Positions 51,375-60,081 of a stretch of DNA of 64,000 nt are shown here, one piece after another. The position numbers and the translations under genes were made by a program. This stretch comes from Streptomyces venezuelae ATCC 10712 (GTDB taxonomy: Bacteria > Actinomycetota > Actinomycetes > Streptomycetales > Streptomycetaceae): positions 7,320,001 through 7,384,000 of the forward strand of contig NZ_CP029197.1 of the NCBI RefSeq assembly GCF_008639165.1, written 5' to 3'. The notes below the pieces were generated by a model. It had not been told where the DNA came from and ran no database searches. It saw only the letters and a list, made by a program, of their open reading frames with translations. The stretch's first letter is position 1; every line of letters starts with the position of its first letter.

Positions 51375-52356
51375 CCTCGTGTCCACCCCGACAAAGGAGC
51401 GGACGGAGGAGGCGGCGCCGACGCCCGCGCCACGCCAGGCCCGGCCGCGCCTGCGCGGGTGGGGACACTGGGTGTCGGTCGCCTGGTTCCTCGTCCCGGC
51501 CCTGGTCCTCTTCCTCGTCTTCGTCCTCGCCCCGATCGTCGTCGCCGTCTTCACCGGTTTCTTCAAGTGGGGCGGGGTCGGCCCCATGGACGACTTCGTC
51601 GGCTTCGCGAACTACACCAAGCTCTTCGACGACCAGGTCTTCCTCGGCGACCTGGGACGCGGGCTCTACCTGATCGTCCTGTCGATCACGGTGCAGCTGC
51701 CGTTCGCGCTGCTCACCGCGGTCCTGCTCAACCAGAAGCTGCGCGGCCGGGCCGTCTACCGGATGCTGTTCTTCGCGCCGTACATCCTGTCCGAGGTGGT
51801 CACGGCCGTCCTCTTCACGATGATCTTCCTGCCCGGCGCCGGCATGGCCGACCACCTCGCCGGCCTCCTGGGCCTGGAGGGGCTGCGGGGCACCTGGCTC
51901 GCCGACCCCTCGACGGTCATGCCCACCCTGTTCGTGGTCATGATCTGGAAGTACTTCGGCTTCCACATGATGCTCTTCCTCGCCGGACTGCAGAGCATCC
52001 CCACCGAGATCCTGGAGGCCGCCTCCATCGACGGCGCCGGCCCCTGGCAGCGCTTCCGGCACGTGACGCTGCCGCTGCTCGGCCCGACGATCAGGATCAG
52101 CGTCTTCCTCTCGATCATCGGTTCCATCCAGCTCTTCGACCTCGTCTGGGTCATGACCGCGGGCGGGCCCAACCACTCCTCCGAGACGATGGCGATCGCG
52201 ATGTTCCAGTTCGGGTTCAAGCGGTACCAGGTCGGCTACGCCAGCGCGATCAGCGTGGTCCTGTTCATGATCAGTCTGGTCTTCTCCCTCTTCTACCAGC
52301 GGTACGTGCTCCGCCGTGACCTGAGCGGCGCCGTCACCTCGGGAGGCGCCCGATGA
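51367..52356 (+). CDS. bxlF: xylo-oligosaccharide ABC permease, BxlF-like
   Basis: 329 residues from GTG 51367, overlapping the upstream stop; GTG 51379 is an alternative. Six membrane helices after a Pro-rich N-terminus. CUT1 EAA loop at EILEAASIDGAGPWQRFRHV, the contact site for an ATPase. No ATPase gene is in the locus; Streptomyces CUT1 importers commonly share MsiK. Overlaps the next permease by 4 bp. Confidence 0.88.
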   Translation: MPSLVSTPTKERTEEAAPTPAPRQARPRLRGWGHWVSVAWFLVPALVLFLVFVLAPIVVAVFTGFFKWGGVGPMDDFVGFANYTKLFDDQVFLGDLGRGLYLIVLSITVQLPFALLTAVLLNQKLRGRAVYRMLFFAPYILSEVVTAVLFTMIFLPGAGMADHLAGLLGLEGLRGTWLADPSTVMPTLFVVMIWKYFGFHMMLFLAGLQSIPTEILEAASIDGAGPWQRFRHVTLPLLGPTIRISVFLSIIGSIQLFDLVWVMTAGGPNHSSETMAIAMFQFGFKRYQVGYASAISVVLFMISLVFSLFYQRYVLRRDLSGAVTSGGAR

Positions 52357-53183
52357 ACGCCCGTCGGACGGCACGCGGCCTTTCGCTGCACGCCGTGGTC
52401 TGGCTGATCGCCGCGTTCGTCGTCGTGCCGCTGATCTACGCGGTGATCTCCGGGTTCAAGAGCACCGGCGAGCTCACGACGAACCCGTTCGGGCTGCCGG
52501 AGCAGTGGAAGATCGGCAACTACACCGGAATTCTCGGCGACGGAATGTTCTGGCGGCAGATCGCCAACAGCGCGGGCATCGCGATCGGCACGACGGTCTG
52601 CACGGTGGCGGCCTCCGCGATGGCGGCGTTCGTACTGGCCCGCTATGCCTTCCGCGGCAGGGAGTTGTTCTACACGCTCTTCACGATCGGGCTGATGTTC
52701 CCGTTCGCGGTGGCCGTTCTGCCGCTCTTCCTCATGCTGCGCACCTTCGGCCTGCTCGACAACCCGCTCGGAGTGATCCTCCCGCAGGCGGCTTTCGGGC
52801 TCCCCATGACGATCGTGATCCTGCGCGGATTCTTCCGGACCATCCCGGCGGAGATCGAGGAGGCCGCCACCATGGACGGCTGCGGCAAGCTCCGCTTCTT
52901 CTGGAAGATCCTGCTGCCGATGGCACGTCCGGCGCTCGGTACGGTCTCGGTCCTGTCGGTCGTCGCGAGCTGGAACAACTTCTTCCTGCCGCTGCTCGTG
53001 TTCAACGACCCGAAATGGCAGACGATCCCGGTCGGCGTCCAGCAGTTCCAGGGCCAGTACTCGACCGACTTCGCGCTCGTCCTCGCCTACATCGTGCTCG
53101 CGATGGTCCCGGCCCTCGCCTTCTACGCCGTCGCCGAGCGCCAGCTGATCGGCGGCCTCACCGCCGGCGCCACCAAGGGCTGA
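52353..53183 (+). CDS. bxlG: xylo-oligosaccharide ABC permease, BxlG-like
   Basis: 276 residues, six helices. The EAA loop is IEEAATMDGCGKLRFFWKILLP; the ending LIGGLTAGATKG is typical of CUT1 second permeases (MalG type). Coupled to the first permease by ATGA. 38 bases later the GH30 gene begins on the same strand, so import and hydrolase genes may share transcripts. Confidence 0.88.
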   Translation: MNARRTARGLSLHAVVWLIAAFVVVPLIYAVISGFKSTGELTTNPFGLPEQWKIGNYTGILGDGMFWRQIANSAGIAIGTTVCTVAASAMAAFVLARYAFRGRELFYTLFTIGLMFPFAVAVLPLFLMLRTFGLLDNPLGVILPQAAFGLPMTIVILRGFFRTIPAEIEEAATMDGCGKLRFFWKILLPMARPALGTVSVLSVVASWNNFFLPLLVFNDPKWQTIPVGVQQFQGQYSTDFALVLAYIVLAMVPALAFYAVAERQLIGGLTAGATKG

Positions 53184-53221
53184 CCTGCTCCGCGTGATTG
53201 CTCCACCCCTGAGGAGACTCC

Positions 53222-54613
53222 GTGAAACGTCTATCCGCGCTGACCGCCGTCGTATTGTTAGCGCTAACAACTCACGTCGCCGCCGCTGACCCCGCGCCAC
53301 CCGCCACCGGCCCCGCCATCGACTTCCGGGCCGAACTCCAGCCCATCGACGGATTCGGCTTCTCCATGGCCTTCCAGCGGGCCGACCTGCTGCACGGCGC
53401 GCGCGGCCTCAGCCCCGCCAAGCGGCGCGAGGTGCTCGACCTGCTGCTCGACAAGGAGAGGGGCGCGGGCCTGTCGATCCTGCGCCTGGGCATCGGGTCG
53501 TCGACCGACCGGGTCTACGACCACATGCCGACGATCCTGCCGACCGATCCCGGCGGGCCGGACGCCCCGCCGAAGTACGTCTGGGACGGCTGGGACGGCG
53601 GCCAGGTCTGGCTCGCCAAGGAGGCCAAGGCGTACGGCGTCAAGCGGTTCTTCGCCGACGCCTGGAGCGCGCCGGCCTTCATGAAGACCAACGGCAGCGA
53701 GAACGACGGCGGCGAGCTCCGGCCCGAATGGCGCCAGGCCTACGCGAACTACCTCGTCAAGTACGCGAAGTTCTACCAACGGGAAGGCATCCCGATCACC
53801 GACCTGGGGTTCACCAACGAACCCGACTGGGCGGCGACCTACGCCTCGATGCGTTTCACCCCGCAGCAGGCCGTCGACTTCCTCAAGGTGCTCGGGCCGA
53901 CCGTCCGCGCGTCCGGACTGAAGACCGGCGTCGTCTGCTGCGACGCGGCGGGCTGGGACCGGCAGGTCGCCTACACCGAGGCCATCGAGGCGGACCCCGA
54001 GGCCGCCAAGGCCGTGCGGACCGTCACCGGCCACCGCTACAGCGGTCCGACCACGGTCCCGCAGCCCACCGACAAGCGGGTCTGGATGTCGGAGTGGTCA
54101 CCGGACGGCACCACCTGGAACGAGAACTGGGACGACGGCAGCGGCTACGACGGCCTCACCGTCGCCGCCGACATCCAGAACACCCTCACCGTCGGCAACG
54201 CCAACGCCTACGTCTACTGGACCGGCGCGTCCCTCGGCGCCACCCGGGGACTCATCCAGCTCGCCAACCCCGGCGACTCCTACCGGGTGTCCAAGCGGTA
54301 CTGGGCGCTGGCCGCCTTCAGCCGCTTCATCCGCCCCGACGCCGTCCGCGTACCGGTCACGAACGCCGACCCGGCCCTGAGCGTCACGGCCTTCCGCAAC
54401 ACCGACGGCAGCCGCGTGATCGAGATCCTCAACACGGCGACCACCGAGAAGTCCGCCCAGTTCGCCCTCCGCGGCGGCCACGACCGGCACCCCGAGGGCT
54501 ACGTCACCGACGAGACCCGCTCGATCACCCCGGCCCACGTCGCCTCCGCGCGCGGTACGACCCTCAAGGCCACGCTCGCCCCGCGCGCGCTGACCACGAT
54601 CGTCCTCGACTGA
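53222..54613 (+). CDS. secreted GH30-family xylanase with TTA codon and in-gene operator
   Basis: 463 residues; GTG 53222 with GAGGAG. Signal peptide ends at HVAAAD. GH30 pattern: IDGFGFSMAFQRADLLHG, acid/base Glu in LGFTNEPDWAATYASM, nucleophile Glu in VWMSEWSPDG, YVYWTGASLG, and a C-terminal beta domain (VRVPVTNADPALSVTAFRN). It resembles GH30 glucuronoxylanases; specificity is uncertain. Codon 13 (53258-53260) is TTA, which in Streptomyces needs the bldA tRNA. The surrounding codons form the perfect palindrome TTGTTAGCGCTAACAA. Confidence 0.88.
   Translation: MKRLSALTAVVLLALTTHVAAADPAPPATGPAIDFRAELQPIDGFGFSMAFQRADLLHGARGLSPAKRREVLDLLLDKERGAGLSILRLGIGSSTDRVYDHMPTILPTDPGGPDAPPKYVWDGWDGGQVWLAKEAKAYGVKRFFADAWSAPAFMKTNGSENDGGELRPEWRQAYANYLVKYAKFYQREGIPITDLGFTNEPDWAATYASMRFTPQQAVDFLKVLGPTVRASGLKTGVVCCDAAGWDRQVAYTEAIEADPEAAKAVRTVTGHRYSGPTTVPQPTDKRVWMSEWSPDGTTWNENWDDGSGYDGLTVAADIQNTLTVGNANAYVYWTGASLGATRGLIQLANPGDSYRVSKRYWALAAFSRFIRPDAVRVPVTNADPALSVTAFRNTDGSRVIEILNTATTEKSAQFALRGGHDRHPEGYVTDETRSITPAHVASARGTTLKATLAPRALTTIVLD
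53255..53270. promoter_or_regulatory. fully symmetric ara-type operator inside the GH30 coding start
   Basis: TTGTTAGCGCTAACAA, a perfect 16-base palindrome, 33 bases inside the gene. Differs from the sites at 37210 and 26902 by one or two bases. A bound LacI-type repressor here would block elongation or act on a nearby promoter. It supplies the gene's TTA codon. Confidence 0.75.
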
Positions 54614-54643
54614 AACGACGGACCCCCCTCCGAGGAGTCATCC

Positions 54644-55696
54644 ATGCCCATGCCCATGCCCATGTCCCGGCACGTCATCGCCCTGTCCGCCGCCGTCTGC
54701 CTCGCGGCCGGCCTCGCCGCCGCGCCCGCGAGCGCCGAGCCGCGTCCCCGGACGCTCGGCGAACTGGCCAAGAAGCACCACAAGTACTTCGGCTCGGCCA
54801 CCGACAACCCCGAGTTCACCGACGCCGCCTATCTGAAGCTCCTCGGCAGCGAGTTCGGGCAGACCACCCCCGGCAACGCCATGAAGTGGTACGCCACCGA
54901 ACCCGCGCCCGGCGTCTTCGACTTCACCGCGGGCGACGAGGTCGTGGCCTTCGCCAAGGCCCATCACCAGAAGGTCCGCGGCCACACCCTCGTCTGGCAC
55001 AGCCAGCTCCCCGCCTGGCTCACCGAGCGCAGCTGGACCGCCGCGGAACTGCGCCCCGTCCTCAAGAATCACATCCAGAAGGTGGCCCGGCACTACAAGG
55101 GCAAGGTCATCCACTGGGACGTCGTCAACGAGGCCTTCAACGAGGACGGCACCTACCGCGAGTCGGTCTTCTACAAGACGCTCGGCCCCGGCTACATCGC
55201 CGACGCCCTGCGCTGGGCCCACGAGGCCGACCCGCACGCCAAGCTGTACCTCAACGACTACAACGTCGACGGGATCGGCCCCAAGAGCGACGCCTACTAC
55301 CGCCTGATCAAGCAGCTGAAGGCCGACGGCGTCCCGGTGGAGGGCTTCGGCATCCAGGGGCACCTGGCGCTCCAGTACGGCTTCCCCGCCGACGTCAAGC
55401 AGAACATGCAGCGCTTCGCCGACCTCGGCGTCGAGGTCGCGGTCACCGAGCTCGACATCCGGATGAACCTCCCGGCGACCCCTTCGATGCTCGCCACCCA
55501 GGCCACCTGGTACGCCGACTACGTCAAGGCCTGCCTGGAGGTCAGGAAGTGCGTCGGCGTCACCATCTGGGACTACACCGACAAGTACTCGTGGATCCCC
55601 TCCGTCTTCCCCGGTGAGGGCGCCGCGCTGCCCTACGACGAGAACCTGGCGCCCAAGCCCGCCTACCACGCGATCAGGAAGGTGCTGGGCGGATGA
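54644..55696 (+). CDS. secreted GH10 endo-xylanase without CBM
   Basis: 350 residues; first ATG 54644 has GGAG at six bases and begins a triple Met-Pro repeat (ATGCCC units), so any of four ATGs in frame could serve. Signal peptide to ASAEP. GH10 motifs: TPGNAMKWYATEP, RGHTLVWHSQLP, acid/base Glu in WDVVNEAFNEDG, YLNDYNVDG, nucleophile Glu in VTELDIRMNLP, IWDYTDKYSW. Single-domain; likely acts on soluble or short xylan. Stop overlaps the next ATG by 4 bp. Confidence 0.93.
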   Translation: MPMPMPMSRHVIALSAAVCLAAGLAAAPASAEPRPRTLGELAKKHHKYFGSATDNPEFTDAAYLKLLGSEFGQTTPGNAMKWYATEPAPGVFDFTAGDEVVAFAKAHHQKVRGHTLVWHSQLPAWLTERSWTAAELRPVLKNHIQKVARHYKGKVIHWDVVNEAFNEDGTYRESVFYKTLGPGYIADALRWAHEADPHAKLYLNDYNVDGIGPKSDAYYRLIKQLKADGVPVEGFGIQGHLALQYGFPADVKQNMQRFADLGVEVAVTELDIRMNLPATPSMLATQATWYADYVKACLEVRKCVGVTIWDYTDKYSWIPSVFPGEGAALPYDENLAPKPAYHAIRKVLGG

Positions 55697-56739
55697 TCAG
55701 GACGGCGATCGTCGGAGCGGGCGGGATCGCGGGCATCTGCCACGTACCCGCCCTCCGGGCGCAGGCACACCGCGCCGAGATCGTGGCCGTCGTCGACGTG
55801 GACGCCGCACGCGCCGAGGCCTTCGCGGCCGAGCACGGCATCCCCGCCGTCCACACCGACCTGCGCAGGATGCTCGACGAGCAGCGGCCGGACCTCGTGC
55901 ACCTGTGCACACCGCCGTACCTCCACGCCGAACAGGCCGTGGCCTGCCTGGAGTCCGGGGCGTGGGTGTGGTGCGAGAAGCCGGTGGCCCTGTCGCTGGC
56001 CGAGCTCGACCGGATCCACGCGGCCGAGGGCACCGCCGCCGCGGGCGCCGTGTTCCAGCACAGGTACGGCTCGGGCGCCCGCTACCTGCGCGACCGGATC
56101 GCGGCCGGGACCCTGGGCCGCCCGCTGGTCGCGCAGTGCGTCACGGCGTGGTACCGCGACGACGCCTATTACGACGTGCCCTGGCGCGGCACCTGGCGGA
56201 GCGAGGGCGGCGGCCCGACGCTCGGCCACGGCATCCACCAGATGGACCTGATGCTCGCGGTGCTCGGCCCATGGGCCGAGGTACGCGCGATGGCCGGCCG
56301 CCTCGCCCGCGACGTGCAGACCGAGGACGTGTCCACGGCCCTGGTCCGGTTCGAGAACGGAGCCCTCGCCACGGTCGTCAACAGCGTCCTCTCCCCGCGC
56401 GAGGAGAGCTATCTGCGGTTCGACCTCACCGGCGCCACGGTCGAACTCCGGCACCTGTACGGCTACTCCAACGCGGACTGGACGTTCACCGCCAGATCCG
56501 CCCACGCGAAGTGGGAGCCGCCGGACGACCTGCCCAGCTCGCACACCGCCCAGCTCGCGGAGTTCCTGGACGGCTACGAGGCCGGGATCCGGCCCGACCT
56601 CGGCCGCCCCACCATGGAACTGGTCACCGCCCTGTACAAGGCGGCGATCACCGGCCTGCCGGTCCGGCGCGGAGAGGTCGACGCGACCGACCCGTTCCAC
56701 GGATCGCTCGACGGGGGACACCCGGAGGTGTTCCGATGA
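55693..56739 (+). CDS. Gfo/Idh/MocA-family NAD(P)-dependent sugar dehydrogenase
   Basis: 348 residues. Rossmann start AIVGAGGIAGICHVPAL, then HLCTPPYLHAEQAVACLE, the signature lysine in WVWCEKPVALS, and the active-site segment GHGIHQMDLM. Oxidises or epimerises a sugar or its derivative in the cytoplasm. Placed in an unbroken string of 1-4-bp overlaps with the xylanase upstream and the DUF6807 gene downstream, it probably acts on a product of arabinoxylan breakdown (inference). Confidence 0.88.
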   Translation: MIRTAIVGAGGIAGICHVPALRAQAHRAEIVAVVDVDAARAEAFAAEHGIPAVHTDLRRMLDEQRPDLVHLCTPPYLHAEQAVACLESGAWVWCEKPVALSLAELDRIHAAEGTAAAGAVFQHRYGSGARYLRDRIAAGTLGRPLVAQCVTAWYRDDAYYDVPWRGTWRSEGGGPTLGHGIHQMDLMLAVLGPWAEVRAMAGRLARDVQTEDVSTALVRFENGALATVVNSVLSPREESYLRFDLTGATVELRHLYGYSNADWTFTARSAHAKWEPPDDLPSSHTAQLAEFLDGYEAGIRPDLGRPTMELVTALYKAAITGLPVRRGEVDATDPFHGSLDGGHPEVFR

Positions 56740-57659
56740 CGTCAGAACCCCCCGAGCACGTCGAAGCCCCCGAGCACGTCGATCCCGTCGGACTCCCGGA
56801 GCGCTTCGAGCTCCTGGAGCGCGCGGACGCGCTGACCGTCCGGGCACGCGGCACCGACCTCTTCCGGTACGTGCACCGGCCGGTCATGGACCCCTTCGAG
56901 GCGCCGAAGCCCTACCTCCACCCGGTGCGCACCCTCGCCGGCGACGTGGTCACCGCGTACCGCCCGCACGACCACCGCTGGCACAAGGGCGTCCAGTTCA
57001 CGGCCTCATGGGTGTCGGGCCAGAACTTCTGGGGTGGCGGCACCTACCTGCGCGGGCAGGGCTACGTCGACCTGCCGAACCTCGGCACGATGCGCAGCCT
57101 CTCCCTGGCCGCCGAAACGAGCCCCGGCCGCGCCGTCGTCACCGAACACCTCGCCTGGCACACGATGGCGGGGGAGCACTGGATCGACGAGCGCCGCACG
57201 CTGACCGCGCGTGACGTCGAGGCCGACTCCTGGACCCTGGAGATCACCACCTCGCTGACCAACGTCCTCGGCACCGCCCTGATGTTCGGCAGCCCCGGCA
57301 CCCAGGGCAGAGAACTCGCCGGATACTCGGGCCTCTTCTGGCGCGGCCCGCGCGACTTCACCGGCGGCGGGGTGATCGGCCCCGGCATGGGCGAGCAGGG
57401 CGACTGGCTGGCCTTCGTCGGCACGCACGACGAGGTCGACCGCTCCTCCACGCTGCTGTTCCTGGACGATCCGGACACCCCCGGCCACTGGTTCGTCCGC
57501 AGCGAGCCCTTCCCCGCCGTCAACCCGTCCCTGGCGTTCGACAAGGAACTGCCGCTGGCCCCGGGCGACACCCTGTCGCGCCGCTACAGGATCGTCGTGG
57601 CCGACGGCGCGTGGACCCCCGCACGCCTGTCCCGCCACGTCGAGGAACACCCGTGGTGA
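56736..57659 (+). CDS. DUF6807 (PmoA-like) family protein
   Basis: 307 residues; ATG overlaps the dehydrogenase stop. Motifs of this family: RYVHRPVMDPFEAPKPYLHPV, the His-rich YRPHDHRWHKGVQFT, NFWGGGTY, WIDERRTL and FSGLFWRGPRDF-like. Such proteins are encoded beside Gfo/Idh dehydrogenases in sugar loci of many actinobacteria. Function is not established; an aldose-epimerase-like beta fold is likely. No signal peptide. Confidence 0.78.
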   Translation: MTSEPPEHVEAPEHVDPVGLPERFELLERADALTVRARGTDLFRYVHRPVMDPFEAPKPYLHPVRTLAGDVVTAYRPHDHRWHKGVQFTASWVSGQNFWGGGTYLRGQGYVDLPNLGTMRSLSLAAETSPGRAVVTEHLAWHTMAGEHWIDERRTLTARDVEADSWTLEITTSLTNVLGTALMFGSPGTQGRELAGYSGLFWRGPRDFTGGGVIGPGMGEQGDWLAFVGTHDEVDRSSTLLFLDDPDTPGHWFVRSEPFPAVNPSLAFDKELPLAPGDTLSRRYRIVVADGAWTPARLSRHVEEHPW

Positions 57660-58402
57660 CCCCGCTGCCCGGCGGGGTGGGGATCTCCGGGCTGACCGTG
57701 TACGACTGGGAGGCCGCCGACGGGCTGTGCGGCGGCACCCCGCACATGCACCTCGTCTGCTCCGAGGCGTACGTGGTCATCGACGGCGAGGGCAGCGTCC
57801 AGACCCTCACCACCTCCGGTTTCGCCGACACCCCGCTGCGCCCCGGCGACGTCGTCCGGTTCACCCCCGGAACGATCCACCGGCTCGTCAACGCCGGCGG
57901 CCTGCGTCTCGTGGTCCTCATGCAGAACAGCGGCCTCCCCGAGGCGGGTGACGCCGTCTTCACCTTCCCGGCGCCCGTGATGGCCGATCCCGACGCCTAC
58001 CGGGCGGCGGCCGTCCTGACCGGCGACCATGCCGCGGCGGCGCGCCGCCGCCGCGACCTGGCACTGGAGGGATTCCTGACGCTGCGCCGCGAAGGAGGGC
58101 TGCGGGAGTTCCACGGCGCGGCGCACCGCCTGAAGAGCGAGCTGCTCGACGCCTGGTGGATCCGCTGGCGTGACGGGCCGCTGGCGGCGACCCTCGCGAC
58201 CGGCTGCCAACTGGCATCGCTGCAGGCCGGAGACCTCACCCACCTCGATCACGGCGAGGTGTCGCGGCTGGAGAGCCCGGCGGACCCGGTCTTCGGCATG
58301 TGCGGCCGTCTCCGTCCCTATTCCGTCCCCGACCTCCCGACCCGGCCGCCGCGCGGTGCGTCGGAGCCATCTCACCCCCACCCTCCGAAGGAGCTCTCCT
58401 GA
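57656..58402 (+). CDS. cupin-domain protein
   Basis: 248 residues from GTG 57656 (overlapping the DUF6807 stop). An N-terminal cupin has metal ligands in GGTPHMHLVCSEAYVVI and PGDVVRFTPGTIHRLVNAG. The C-terminal ~110 residues are helical, with no match known to me. Sugar-binding or isomerase role possible; its stop overlaps the GH62 ATG (TGATG), so it belongs to the same operon. Confidence 0.75.
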   Translation: MTPLPGGVGISGLTVYDWEAADGLCGGTPHMHLVCSEAYVVIDGEGSVQTLTTSGFADTPLRPGDVVRFTPGTIHRLVNAGGLRLVVLMQNSGLPEAGDAVFTFPAPVMADPDAYRAAAVLTGDHAAAARRRRDLALEGFLTLRREGGLREFHGAAHRLKSELLDAWWIRWRDGPLAATLATGCQLASLQAGDLTHLDHGEVSRLESPADPVFGMCGRLRPYSVPDLPTRPPRGASEPSHPHPPKELS

Positions 58403-59877
58403 TGAGATTTCGCCGTCCACCCCTGGTCCTGAGTCTCGTCCTCGCGGTCCTTTCGTCGCTGCTGCTCGGGGCCTCGCTCCTCAGTGCCCCGCCCGCCGCC
58501 GCGGCGACCGTCGACACCAACGCCTGGTACGTGCTGGTCAACCGCAACAGCGGCAAGGCCCTGGACGTCCACAACCTGGCGACCGGTGACGGCGCCCGCA
58601 TCACCCAGTGGACCAGGAACGACCAGAACCAGCAGCAGTGGCAGTTCGTCGCCTCGGGCGACGGCTACTACCGCCTCAAGTCCCGCCACTCGGGCAAGGT
58701 CCTGGACGTCCAGAACAGCTCGACCGCAAACGGCGGCGCGATCGTCCAGTGGACGGACGCGAACGGCACCAACCAGCAGTGGCGCCTGGCCGACAGCGCG
58801 GACGGTCACATCAGGCTCGTCGCCCGCCACAGCGGCAAGGCCCTCGAAGTCCAAGGCGGCTCCACCGCCGACAACGCGAACATCGTCCAGTACGACGACT
58901 GGGGCGGCGCCAACCAGCAGTGGCAGCTCGTCAAGGTGGGCGGCGGCACCCCCGGCACCTGTGCACTTCCCTCGACGTACCGCTGGTCGTCGACGGGCGC
59001 GCTGGCGCAGCCCAAGGCCGGATGGGCCTCGCTCAAGGACTTCACCGTCGCCCCCCACAACGGCAAGCACCTCGTCTACGCGACGACGCACGGCACCACG
59101 GCGTCGGGAGTGGGCTGGGGCTCGATGAACTTCACCCCGTTCACCGACTGGTCGCAGATGGCCTCCACCGGCCAGAACACCATGGCGAACCGCGTCGTCG
59201 CCCCCACGCTCTTCTACTTCGCGCCGAAGAACATCTGGGTGCTCGCCTACCAGTGGGGCAGGACCGCGTTCTCCTACCGGACGTCGACCGACCCCGCCAA
59301 CCCGAACGGCTGGTCGGCGGAGCAGGAGCTCTTCTCCGGAAGCATCACCGGCTCGGGCACGGGCCCCATCGACCAGACGCTCATCGGCGACGGGACGAAC
59401 ATGTACCTGTTCTTCGCCGGTGACAACGGCAAGATCTACCGGGCCAGCATGCCGATCGGGAACTTCCCGGGCAGCTTCGGCTCCTCGTACACGACGATCA
59501 TGAGCGACACGGAGAAGAACCTCTTCGAGGCACCCCAGGTCTACAAGGTCAAGGACCAGAACCAGTACCTCATGATCGTCGAGGCCCGGGGCGCGAGCGA
59601 GCACCGCTACTTCCGCTCGTTCACGGCCACCAGCCTGAGCGGCTCCTGGACGCCGCAGGCCGCGACCGAGAGCAACCCCTTCGCCGGCAAGGCCAACAGC
59701 GGCGCCATCTGGACCAACGACATCAGCCACGGCGAGCTGATCCGCGCCGGCGCCGACCAGACCTTCACGATCGACCCCTGCAACCTGCAGTTCCTCTACC
59801 AGGGTCGTGACCCCAACTCCGGCGGCGACTACGGCCAGTGGGCCTACCGCCCGGGTCTGCTGACGCTCCAGCGCTGA
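58402..59877 (+). CDS. secreted GH62 alpha-L-arabinofuranosidase with N-terminal CBM13
   Basis: 491 residues; ATG 58402 with GAAGGAG. Signal peptide to AAAAT. Residues ~42-180 form a ricin-B type CBM13 with three QxW repeats (NQQQWQF, NQQWRL, NQQWQL). The GH62 domain fills ~190-491, beginning CALPSTYRWSSTGALAQPK, and includes GKHLVYATTHGT, SYRTSTDPANPNGW, and DQTLIGDGTNMYLFF. It removes arabinofuranosyl side chains from xylan. The order CBM13 then GH62 is reversed relative to the window-end protein only in what precedes it. A terminator follows. Confidence 0.94.
   Translation: MRFRRPPLVLSLVLAVLSSLLLGASLLSAPPAAAATVDTNAWYVLVNRNSGKALDVHNLATGDGARITQWTRNDQNQQQWQFVASGDGYYRLKSRHSGKVLDVQNSSTANGGAIVQWTDANGTNQQWRLADSADGHIRLVARHSGKALEVQGGSTADNANIVQYDDWGGANQQWQLVKVGGGTPGTCALPSTYRWSSTGALAQPKAGWASLKDFTVAPHNGKHLVYATTHGTTASGVGWGSMNFTPFTDWSQMASTGQNTMANRVVAPTLFYFAPKNIWVLAYQWGRTAFSYRTSTDPANPNGWSAEQELFSGSITGSGTGPIDQTLIGDGTNMYLFFAGDNGKIYRASMPIGNFPGSFGSSYTTIMSDTEKNLFEAPQVYKVKDQNQYLMIVEARGASEHRYFRSFTATSLSGSWTPQAATESNPFAGKANSGAIWTNDISHGELIRAGADQTFTIDPCNLQFLYQGRDPNSGGDYGQWAYRPGLLTLQR
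59248..59496 (+). repeat. near-identical GH62 tract, copy 1
   Basis: 249 bases matching 63563-63811 with one difference (G at 59296, A at 63611), while flanking GH62 sequence diverges much more, including at silent sites. Confidence 0.85.
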
Positions 59878-59880
59878 CCA

Positions 59881-59915
59881 CATGGCGGGCCCGGTCGTCA
59901 CCCGGGCCCGCCATG
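59881..59915 (+). terminator. terminator after the GH62 gene
   Basis: Perfect 14-base inverted repeat (59881-59894, 59902-59915) with a 7-base loop, 3 bases after the GH62 stop. It ends the long hydrolase operon and separates it from the sigma factor gene. Confidence 0.8.
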
Positions 59916-60081
59916 GTCGCGGGCCAGGGTCAGGGCCAGGGCCGCGTCCGGGGCCGGCGTCACCTGTGCCGGCCGCCCACCGACGACGCCGGCGGACCGA
60001 CCCCGTCTCACGTCGTATTCTTTGCCGACGCAGAGGCCGGTCGCCGTCCGCCGGTGGACCGCCTCCCTGGAGAGGGTGGGA

